Shown here: positions 1 through 11,100 of the stretch, piece after piece | How the letters are laid out: each line of letters opens with the position of its first letter | Position numbering within the stretch: position 1 is the stretch's first letter | NCBI RefSeq assembly: GCF_001039355.2 | Contig: NW_019775425.1 | Span: 1,052,479-1,116,478, forward strand | Length of the DNA stretch: 64,000 bases | Direction: 5' to 3' | Origin: Lingula anatina | Lineage: Eukaryota; Brachiopoda; Lingulata; Lingulida; Lingulidae | Notes under the pieces: generated by a model | Seen by the model: the letters and a program-made list of their open reading frames with translations, nothing else | The model's database searches: none | What the model was told of the DNA's origin: nothing | Translations under genes and position numbers: made by a program

Positions 1-32
1 GGAATATAAGCCAATATGTATTCAAATTCCAG

Positions 33-916
33 TACCGTTGCTTGCAAGTTTCCAAGATCAAAGCAAAATATGGTAAGTACAGGTACTCGACAAATAAACA
101 TTTTATTAGGATTACAATCACATAATTTATTCATACCAAAATGTTTTTGCCAAAGGGTAATTAATTTTGTGGTAATTTTTGATGAAATACCGGTATGAAG
201 TTGTTCAGTTTTATTAAAAAGTTGTAAAGTTGTATAAAGCGTTATAAATTACATGTAGGCCTACTAGCGATCTCCTTACATACAGCCACGGCTAGGCACC
301 CCAAAGTTCCAGTTGGGTCCTGTTTCCTTAAAGAACTTTAGCCAAAAATTGACTTAATCTTTTAGACCAAGACTTGAAGTCTACCAACAATTCTCGCTTT
401 ATTCAATTGGACTATTGTAGATTTATCTTAAACTGAAGTGGGTCAAGCTTTTCGTCTAAATGTACAGAGCAATCTCGGCCTAAAACGCTTTTGACCACTC
501 CTTACTGTGCTTACGATAACCGTTTTTGACATGAACACTGGACAACGCGTAATGGTATCGGACGAATCCATCCAGTCTCTCCCTATTTTATTGTAAATGT
601 CAAATCCGCCTTTGAAAAAATGCATATTTTACATCTTTGATTTAATCAAAACCTGTATCATTTTTGCCAAAAAGGTTTTTTATTTAACCACTCTTTCGTC
701 AAAGTCAAATTTAATATGCTCTCTTCGAGCTGATATTGCGTTGTTCCAGGCGGCGGGTTTGCAGCCAGTAAGGCAGTGATGAACGTGAGCAGCGGTCTGG
801 ACATGGGACCTCCACGACTCCCACTGAAATCATACAGCAAAGAAACCACGGAAAAAATCAAGAATGAATTAACGGAGGCCGGTTACTTTTACTGGATGAA
901 AGAAACATGGAAATAG
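33..916 (+). CDS. N-acetylneuraminate lyase-like, last two coding exons (3' end only)
   Basis: Two exons joined in phase give the C-terminus of a DHDPS-family aldolase. Exon 33-72 ends TATG before a gtaagt donor. Exon 750-916 follows a ttgttccag acceptor and ends in TAG at 914-916. Read across the junction, the tail runs KYGGGFAASKAVMNVSSG and then LDMGPPRLPLKSYS, ending ETWK. The GF-x-x-SKA and MGPPRLPL signature is what I know from the C-terminus of animal N-acetylneuraminate lyases, which split sialic acid into N-acetylmannosamine and pyruvate in the cytosol. The catalytic lysine and the substrate loop lie upstream, outside the window. The exon at 33 may begin further left, because its frame stays open to base 3. 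The gene is tail to tail with gene A. The family call is fairly sure; the exact substrate is not. Confidence 0.75.
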
Positions 917-1859
917 TTTATCTGGTCAGCAGATGTATTGGTTATCAGAAAAGTTATCACAAATACCACTTGCAAGATGAACAAGCATATTTTGTACGTT
1001 TTGATAGGATAATTGATATCTAATACATAAACCATGTGATACACATTGAGATTTTTCTATCTCAATATGTATCACATAGTTTACTTATTAGAAATGTTTC
1101 AAACTGAACGTGAAATTGTGAACACTTTATAGGATAATATAACAACTGACAATCTGATATTGACACTGAAATAAGTAAACTGAATGCTCAAGAAACAGAT
1201 TTATTCAAGTGTACCTACATGGAAATATGCTACACTTATTCAGGGATGTTCCTCCGATTTCCAAATCTTCACACATACCTGTATCAGCACTGAATAAAAA
1301 TTAGCAACTTTGCCTTGGCATTTCAGTTGGTTCAAAACTTAAAATTCTAAAAGGCACACTTCAAAGGGAGAAGTCAAATCAAGTAGTGAGTTTTTCAATT
1401 GACTCTGTCAGGCTTTGTGAAAGCCTTTGTCGCATTGCAATTAATAAATAAAGAATCCTTTGCTCTTAAGTCACTTTTGTCTTTACCTTGAAGTCTTGCA
1501 TCTTTGAAAAAGTATGCTTAAAAACATTAAATTATTTTTTTAGTCACTGAAAGAGTAATTATAATTATACCATTTTCAAAGTTTAAGTAAATCTACTTAA
1601 AATGACAGAAACCACATCATGAAAATATGAAATTAGAAATAAACTTTGTTTCTTATATTCCATTGTCCTTCAACGTTGCATAGTTCAGCATTGGGTGATG
1701 TTTTCCAAATATGTATTCCCAAAAATATGGTAATCTTAATAACGATTCTAAACAAGGCTGGGTCACACGTGAGTTTCCATATCAATTTTGTAAAGCCTGT
1801 TATGTATGTAAAATGGCATGAAATAAGGTTTTGTGCCTAAAATCTTTGAAGGTGAGATC
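917..1859. other. Convergent 3' intergenic region
   Basis: This stretch holds the 3' untranslated region of the lyase-like gene (+) and that of gene A (-). An AATAAATAAA run at 1443-1452 could serve as poly(A) signal for the plus-strand gene. A TTTATT at 1200-1205 could do so for gene A. I see no coding sequence. A strong hairpin lies at 1029-1082. Confidence 0.5.
1029..1082 (-). repeat. 24-bp hairpin in the shared 3' region
   Basis: Two 24-bp arms (1029-1052 and 1059-1082) are inverted copies separated by 6 bases. The two mismatches would be A.C in plus-strand RNA but G.U wobbles in minus-strand RNA, so the fold is better in the gene A direction. It may be a small fold-back repeat or a structured 3' UTR element. 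Confidence 0.55.
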
Positions 1860-3217
1860 TTATGACATCAGGATTCTCTTCTTGTTCTTCGCAGTTGTGT
1901 TCTTCATTTCCTTCATCATTTCTTTGTCATCTGCTTTCAAATTGAGGTATGTTTCCAGACGACCAATCATGGAGTCAATCTTGTTGCCAAGGTCTTCACA
2001 ATTGCCTTCATCACCTAATGATTGTAAAGTGTGGACACATCTTGTCAGGAAGTGAAAATCTTATTATATTCTAAACTGTGAAGTTCTCTAGACCAGTTTT
2101 TCACTGTCCATGTTTTATGAATTTCTCATTGTTTTCACTTTACAATGACATGGTTGAAACAGCTTAATGGTCATGATTTAAATATAGAAAATCGACTCTA
2201 ACTTATGAAACCTTTGATGATTGAAATTTTTCAAAAGAAACAAGGTGTGATCTCTTCTGTAATTCCTGTTTTTCAATAATTTACACTAAATCAACTTTTT
2301 ACGTTTTTTTTTCAAATAAAAAGAAAATTTGCACCCTCCCTGCAAAAATGATTAACTAAAAAGACAGATAAACATAAAATAAAAAATGAAATAAATATTT
2401 AAAGAACTAAATAAATAACTAAAGGAATGCATAAGAAATATTCCATTACGGTAACAAACATTGCACCAATGTGCAAAGACGAGACATGCAACTTTACAAA
2501 TATACTAACAGCATACTTACCATTCTACACCCAAACTCTATACAAAACCTTAATAACACAAATAGAACTATTTATGACACAACTCTTACCTCCAACATAC
2601 TGGAACTGGGATGGCACGTAAGGCTCTGGTTTCTTCTGGGTTGACATGCCAAATAGTCCTTTAAATCTGGACACCATGAAGTCGACAATCTCATAATCAT
2701 TCTTCTGTTTGCTGAGGTCAAACTTGGCCCAGGCAAACGCCTCCATGATCAGCGTCAAGAACAGGTTCACCATGATGAATGACACTATCACCATGAAAGA
2801 GACGAACACTATCCGAGCAAAGAAGGGGTTGATTTCGTCAATCTGGTAGAAGTCAAATTTGTCTGAAAAATAAGATTTCAATTGTTAAAAATGATAATTA
2901 CAAGTATCTTCAGTCATCAGGTTGCTTGAAAAAAGTATAGAGTTTTTCTGCCACCTAAACATTCCGACAAATCAGTATTGCTACCCAGTAATGAATATAG
3001 AACAATAGCCATATTTCAAGAAATGAGGTCTGTTCTTCAATTGGTCAAGACTGTTGGATCAAAACTTTCATTTTGTGGGTCTATAGTTTAATAAAAGTAA
3101 AGTTAGCCAAGAGGAGTGAACATATTCAAGTATTGCAGAAACACACAGTCATATAATAAAAAAAGCCTATTTTGCATATTGTCTTTTTTCAGAACTTTTC
3201 TTCATCTACAGAAGTGC

Positions 3218-3280
<63 letters not shown>

Positions 3281-4091
3281 CCTGGTATGCCAGTGCTGCC
3301 ACTTTGTGGCCATACTTACTCAACATCATGGAGAACATGGTTTCACAGCACGTGATGAAAGTGCTGTAGTCCAAAAGCATGTGACCAAATATGTTGTACA
3401 TGAGCTGGGCATAGGCAAAGAAAAGTACAAAAAACACAATGCCAAATGTAATCATGGGTTTGCCAGCCTCTTTCAAAGTGACACCGATGATGGACATTCG
3501 TTTGTTGAACCGCAGCAGACGCATAGACTTCAGAACTGCTAGGAACACCAGGATGGCCAGGAAGTAGCCATACATCTGAAAGAAAAAGACGTCTTAATAT
3601 AGAATGACTATTTTTCAAAAATGCACATCAATTTTAAATCAAGCCATGATTTGCCTGAAAAAAAGGGAACAAGGTCACAATATTTAAGTGTGGGTAATAG
3701 ATAAGCTAATGTATGAAGCTAATGCATTAAGTCTTAGTAAAGTATTTTTTATCCCTTACCTCATCCCAGTAGCCAACATACTGGAAGTTGACAAATTTGT
3801 GTTTATTCTTCTTGAACTCTGAAGATGTGAAGTTTCCAATGAGCAGGCGGTACATGCACATCACTATAGCCAACACCAGACATACAACCACTGTGAACTC
3901 AACAACATTCCAGAATTTCTGAAAAAAAAAATCATGATTACACATGAAAGGAGATTTATAACTTTAGAGTGATACCCACTGTTTACATTATAACAATATT
4001 TACAAAAGCACTTGAGTAGAGTGCAGATTTCTGCCGAGGCAGCTCAATTCTCATCATTTTTTCTGAAAAATTTATTAATTTATAAAATTTC

Positions 4092-4126
<35 letters not shown>

Positions 4127-7100
4127 ATCATATAGCATACATACATATACAAAAAATATAGTATTTCTTTAAATATTTCTATACTAAGAGCGTACATATA
4201 TGTACTATGGTTTTTTAACACACACACGCACACCTTCTTACATAATATACTGTATTAAAATGAAACCCTATATACATAATATATCATGAAAACCTCACTT
4301 CATTTTATTTATCAATTTAATCACCAAAACTTAAGTCCATTTCTGACCTTTTCTGAGAAAGTTATCAAATTCTGTCCATAACTTTTTCAATTAGCCTGTT
4401 AGCTAACAAACCAACAAAAGCAGAAACATCTCTGGCAGAGGTCGATAGTACTAATAGATACGGAGATATGCTCTTCTGAAAATTGATTCCAGACTCTCTC
4501 TCTGCTTCACTCAACCGAGTAATATTCAAAACCAAATCAGTTATTTTATGCAAAAAAAAAGTCAGCTGGTTTCCACTGTTCAACATATATGTATACACAT
4601 CACTGAAGCAAATGAATGCTAGGATAACATCAGCATATCTACCTCCTTTTAGCAACATTTAAGTCCAGTACTCACCTTGAAATATTCTCTCCTTTCTTGC
4701 TTGATAAGTCTGATCTCCCTGACCAGGAAATAGATGATAAAAATTATAGTGATCAGCTCACAAGCCATCACTACAAACATGTACGTGCCATAGTAACGGT
4801 CAAGACGGAGAATCTGCACCTTGTAGAAAGGCCAGGCACCTGAATTCAAAAAGACATAAAAGAATAAATGGCAAAATAAGCACCATATGGTCTTACATAT
4901 ATATTTGACGTGTGCGTATGTGTGAGTGTACATCAAACTCAAGACTTTAGGAATCATGAAGGAATCATGAAGTGCCTATCCAGCTGAATTGAAAAAATGC
5001 TTAATTAGTGAAGCTTTCAAATATAAAGACACTTCACTAAATCTAGGGGTAACATCTCTACAGCTGTGGATTCAACTGTTATTAAAATATTTGTGAATTA
5101 ATAACTATCACTTCAAAGCTCTTTAAAATTGTTACAAAGACTGAATTATTTGACTTTAATTTTCATTTTCTTGTTGCTGAAAAAAGTACATGCCAACTAA
5201 ATGGAAAAAAAAAACATTTAAAACAGAAAGTTCACAATAAATATGCTCACCTCCACTCTCTGGGAACTCGATGGCAATTGAGGAAATAGCAAAAAGGTTG
5301 ACATTGGGATTCCACACAACAAACTCCACAAACAGAGCTCTGGCATATCTGTCTACCCAGCGGTTATCATACAGTTCTTTGATGGCTGTTCTGGCAGACT
5401 CCATAGAGGTTCCTAGCTCTGCCACATACCCTCCTCCACCATACATGGTGAGGAGCCCAAACACTGGGTAGCCATCTGTCTCACCACTATCCCGGAAACG
5501 CCAATAGTTATCTGCTTGCATAGTTGGATCTGGGAATGCAAATATATCTAGTTGGTTAAATATACAAATATTCAGAAATTTTATAATAAATTTGACAATT
5601 AAAAGGCTAGAAGATATTAGATATTCTCTTTGAATTTGGCTCTGACGTAAAACTTGCAAAATAAAAAGAGTGATAAATATGGGTGTACCAGAGGTATTGA
5701 GTGGTTTCCAACCCTTCTGGTAGCTGTCCTCATCTTCACCAAACATGCTGTAACTTTCACGACACTCCTTCAACATTTTACTAATGGGATAAGCACATTT
5801 TCCTGAAAAAAAAATCATGTCCATAACAGACCACATTAGAGCATCACCATATATCATAAAACAATTCTATGATATCAAACAAAGTACACCATAACAATGT
5901 TAACCAATTGTCATGCATATTTGTTTCCAGCAAAACATGTAAAAACCCACAGGATGCATAAAATAATGATTTCTTATCACTTCTATACAGAGGATACTAG
6001 GCTGAGACAAAACATTAATTTGTGCTCAACAATTTATAAGCCAATTTGACCACCATTCTATTTGGACAACAAATCAACAATATGTTTTTAAGTAACACAA
6101 GCACTTACCAGGTTTGGTTCGGACCAGACGCAAGCGAGGTGCACCAACACGATAAGACTGGTAGTCTGCCAAAAAGCCAGTGAGGAAACTCTGGTCTTGT
6201 CCATCATAAAACTTCTCAGAGAAGATTCCTGGTATGACAGTCTGGTTGATGTACTTCCATACATCACCTTGAGTGCGTACCTGAAAGTAAAGAAATAAAT
6301 GCATGCAAAAATAGTTATTAATTAAAATAAAACAGTAATATGAATTCGTCAAAAATCATTTTTCGCTTCAAAACAACTTTATAAAAGTGACTACAAAATG
6401 TGCAATTATGAAAAAACTTTTTCTTTGAGAAATAACTTCCACTGTTTTTTTTATAAATTGTAAAAATCACTACACTTGTTAATAATTAAGACACTGAATT
6501 AAGGTTTACCGAGCCGAGGGCAAATCCATCAGGCTGATGAGATCCCTTGGAGAAGACCTCCTCCACATTTGAGTAATAGAAGTACGACCAAGGATCCCTG
6601 TTGCCATAGCTCACAGTAAACAACATGTACAGGAAAAACAAGTACACCAAAATCTCCCGGATAATTTGCATCATGGCCATCTCCTTGAAGCGCTGTTCTC
6701 TTGCCGACTTTAAATACTCTTCATCTGGCGGTTCTGGTGCATACTTGGCCTTGGCAGGAGCCAGTCCCTTGGCAACATCCTTATCAGTGAAGTTCTTGTG
6801 CAGATATTCCTCGTTGCTCTTCAGACCCTCTTCAGGACCAGCATCATCCTCAGTATCAGGGTTTTTAATGATCAAGGCATAGAATACTGCCAGAATGAAC
6901 ACCTAGGAATTGAATGACAAATGATAGCAAAAAAAAAAGTGATAACATAAATGGTTCAAATATCCTACTAATGATGAAAATGCTGTTCATCTTGTAAACA
7001 TTTTGGGTAAAAAAAATGAAAATTATACCTTTAAAGAAAAGATACTGACAACATAAAGAAAAGATCCAAAATGTCCATGTTGTTCTATTTCATGACATTA

Positions 7101-8171
7101 AGCCTACAAATAAGACCCCGTTCCCAGAGATTAGATCGGTCCAAACTAGATTGACTTAACTCCCTGGGGGTTCACGCTAAATAGCTGTCAGCCAAGTGGG
7201 CACAAAAGTTAATTACCACCTTACAGCTTGTAGTAGGCGGGACGGACATTTAAGCCGGATTATCTGACAGTTATCTAGTGAGACTCCCCATGGGGATAGA
7301 TCGATTTAAATGTCTGGGAATACGCCCTAAATTAGTAATTAGGCAGAACAAACAAATCTCAAAATCTACATACCTTAATTGGCTGGGTGAAGCACACAGA
7401 CTCTAGGAGTGAGATGAAGAAAGATGCCATCCATTCCGCAGACTTCTCTGCCCCAAAGGGACCACCAAACTCTGTAGTGAAATAAATAGAGACAACCACA
7501 CTAATGAAGCAAACAACATAACCAATGTAGATGCCCCACCATGGGAAGCGGAAAGCAGTTTTCTTCTTTTTCTTGTCTTTTTTCTTGTCTGATTTTTCAT
7601 CCTCTTTTGGTGTAACTGGTCTCTGTGGTGCAGCGTCTGGCATTCTGTTGTAGCTGAGGAGTGTTGGCTCTGGAGTTCCTGTCATTAGAAGTCGATGCTG
7701 ATGATCGCCAGTTTCCAAAAACTCCTTCTGATGTTCTAGTTCTCGATCTAATGCCGAGTTGATGTTTGCCGTTGGTGGGCGCCATTCGGATTCAGTGATG
7801 CTCTTCTTCGGCTTCTCCTTGGAGAGTCGGAAAAGTTGGACAATCAGTAAGTTGATGGGGAACACAATTAAACTGGCAATGATTCCTGTGATGATACCTT
7901 CTAGTGTAAAACTGAAGGGTCCCACTTTGTAGGTCTGTGGTGTTGTATTACTGTCAGCCTTGTAGAACATGATGTTGGACAACATGGTGGTAAACAAGAG
8001 TGACAACACACAGGACAAGCGCTGAACACGAGTGAATTTGCTCCTGCGTGGGCGTGTGAAGATGGAAAACCAGATGTGGCCATCATACAGATTCTTCTTG
8101 GTTTGTGTCCAGAACAAATGATTGAATTGGGTCAGTTCTTCTTTGCCAGCAAGTGGAATAACACGATCAAT
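1860..8171 (-). CDS. Gene A exons 34-43: polycystin channel-type membrane region and C-tail
   Basis: The exons are 7374-8171, 6510-6902, 6109-6280, 5689-5802, 5251-5529, 4676-4839, 3760-3918, 3320-3575, 2590-2862 and 1860-2014. The first encodes two membrane segments flanking a cytosolic loop with a lysine run just before FRFPWW. The exons at 4676-6280 form the large luminal polycystin domain (FYDGQDQSF, YRVGAPRLRL, VVWNPNVNLFAIS). The exons at 2590-3918 hold the last helices and pore loop, whose filter position reads MMLNKFDFYQ across a split codon (N3627). The last membrane helix is followed by DYEIVDFMVSRFKGLFG, which resembles the same place in human PKD1. The final exon encodes a 51-residue charged coiled coil (CEDLGNKIDSMIGRLETYL) of the kind that binds polycystin-2 in vertebrates. 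Introns are AT-rich, with (AT)n runs. Confidence 0.92.
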
Positions 8172-11100
8172 CTGGAAAATAACAATTAATGCTATGTAAC
8201 TTTTCAAGCCAAATAATGAAATCCAATCTTTTAAAATAAATGTTCCACAATATTCATGGAGATATATCATGGCATATTGTCATTCATTCTGTTTTCTGTA
8301 TCTTTATTCACTTGATGTGTACTCATATTTTCATAGACATTAAAACAATTTTCTTGCACTACCTTTTAACAAAATACCACTCATGTATCCAAAACCATTG
8401 TTACAATACAGTAAGAAAAAATGTAATTTATGTACTCACCAGGCCATCATCTTCTTCAACAGCAAACCAGCGATCACAAATGAAGAAGAACTTTTGTTTG
8501 GTCTGAAGATCTGTCACCTGAAGCCTGCTGAAGAACCACGATGGACTCTTGCCAGAGTTGTCATGCCACACCCTGCATTATATCAAGTCAAACTGTTATA
8601 AAAGTTGCCACACCCTGCATTATATCAAGTCAAACTGTTATCAAAGTTGCCACACCCTGTATTATATCAAGTCAAACTGTTATCAAAGTTGCCACACCCT
8701 GTATTATATCAAGTCAAACTGTTATCAAAGTTGCCACACCCTGTTTTATATCAAGTCAAACTGTTATAAAAGTTGCCACACCCAAGTCAAACTGTTATCA
8801 AAGTTGCAAGTTCAGTCAGATAAAAAACATTTTCACTCTTACCAGTTTCCTGTGGAACATAAGAACATAATAAAAGCAATGCTGAATTAAAGACACATTT
8901 TAAAAATGTCCAGCACTCTACTGGCAATTTAAAATGGACTGTATGACTCTAGTACTGTTTTAAGTCATACCTGATATGTGCCAGTTGCCCGAGTGGGCGT
9001 GGACATGCCATCAGGAAACAATCCACACCTCCACGTTCAAACACTCTTCTCCTGTCATCATCAATTAGGCGTGGCTCAGTCTCATCCTCATCTCCTGTAA
9101 AGACCATGCTGACTTTAGCGGTGGTGCCGCCTCCACTCCTTCCTCCTGTGTACACCAGCAGTTCATACAGGTACTTGTGACGTGGATCATTATCTGGCAG
9201 AGGTGACGTCCCTGCCTATAAAAAATATGAGTAACACCGATTGAGAGGTGGAGTACAGTAGCATCTTGTTTTTTTTCTTTTCTATCTATCCGAAAGTTGA
9301 TATTATTCCCAGAAGATAACGCATACTTTAAACACGCTGTGATGTCTATGCCACTTGACAATTATCACTGCTTCTCTCAAACTGCAAGTTAATATACTAT
9401 TTTTGTGTACATAGCATGTCCAGGGACTATTTCATTTTTTGGATTTTACATGAATTATTTCAGGCAGGTATATTACTTAATTTGGTGTAATACTCTTTTA
9501 AATATGGATGAGCAAAATCCAAAATCCAAAGATCAACTTGGTACTCAGAAAAATATAAATCTAATTTTAACTATGACACTCATACCTTAAGTTCATCAAT
9601 CTTATCTTGTTTTCTTGCCCAAATGCACATCACCATATAGAAGCACACAATGCCAATCATGGTGGCAAAGATAATGGGGTTCTCGTCCAACTTATTGAAG
9701 GCAGAGTCTGTGAAGTCAATAGTGTTCATAGGGATGGAGAAACCTCCACCAAACCAACTCTGAAAGAAAATAATGGTGGTTAGAAATACATGAAACCACA
9801 GCTGAAACAAATTATATAATTATACAGATTGATTCTGCATACTATTTAACTAAAATCATGCTGAATTTTTCACAATAAAGCCCACTTTGAGTCACTTTTA
9901 TAAAATTATTTAAAGTTTATTTGTTGCATAATCTTACAATAAATCTAGAAAGTATTTTGCGACAGCAGAATAGTATTAATTTTAGCAATACTTGATAAAA
10001 TTTAATTGTGCAGCTGTCACTAGCGCAGCAAGTAGCAGTGAAGACAAGGTATATATCACTGCCACATGAAAGTTGAACCACACCTTTGAGGCTGCCTTCT
10101 TAGGTGTTGCTGCCACAGAGGTGCCACCTGACGAGGTGCCACCTGACGATGTGGTATCTGATGTGGCACTTTCATCTTCAGCTGGGTCACTTAGATGGTA
10201 ACAGATACACTGAATAGAGTCCACTGTGGTTAATGGACCAACCTTTATTAAAAAGAAGAACAAAATTAGAACAAGGTTTTCATATATCAAATATCATGGT
10301 GGTAATCAATAAACTTAAACTTAAGCAAGAAACCCACTTTCTAACAAACTGCCTCATAGTCAAACTAAAAATGATTTCCTTTGTTTTTCATTCAGTTGTT
10401 CAAAATCTTGTTCAAACCTTCAGACTAGCTATTAGATAACTGTAACAGATACATATAGCAGCACATTACAGATAAATATATCATACATTTTTTGGTCATT
10501 GTCAACTGGCTTATTTATATAAAGTACGCCTAAATATAACATAATTAAAGACAGTTCCATACAAATATAGTGTGACAGAATTGAATACTAATATTACAAT
10601 CTACTTAATATCATTTGGTTTTTAATTCATAAGACTTACTTCACAGCCATCAGACACAAAAGCTTCCTTCACATCACTCCAATAAACGCAAGTGGCAAAA
10701 AAAGTAGACGTTTGATATCCAACACCCGTTTCTGTCAAATTTTCTGAAATCATATTTGAGATTTGATAAACATGGACCATGATTCAAAGACATCTAACTG
10801 AATACGTGATGCAGCTATTAGCATTTTCAAATTTATAGGTTACATAATGTATTTCAGATTGTAAAAAACAACACAATAGACGCGATGATGTACTTACTAC
10901 AGACTAAGTGTATAAAACCTAAAAAATAACTGAAATTTATACAGCTAATTATTTGAACGGAAAAAAAGTTTGATAAAAAAAAAATTGCCAAAGAGGTATC
11001 ACATTTAATTCTGATATCACTTACCATTCCATAATTCACTGGTGTTGTCAATATTCAACCGAACTCCCCAGTACAGAGTATATGGTTCAGACCTAATAAA

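Noticed and set aside
8565-8807. Possible CRISPR array
   Set aside because: The units are contiguous with no unique spacers, and the context is a eukaryotic intron.
8541-8890. Open frames with repeated HTLHYIKSNCY-type peptides
   Set aside because: They are translations of the 42-bp minisatellite at a gene A splice site, not a protein.
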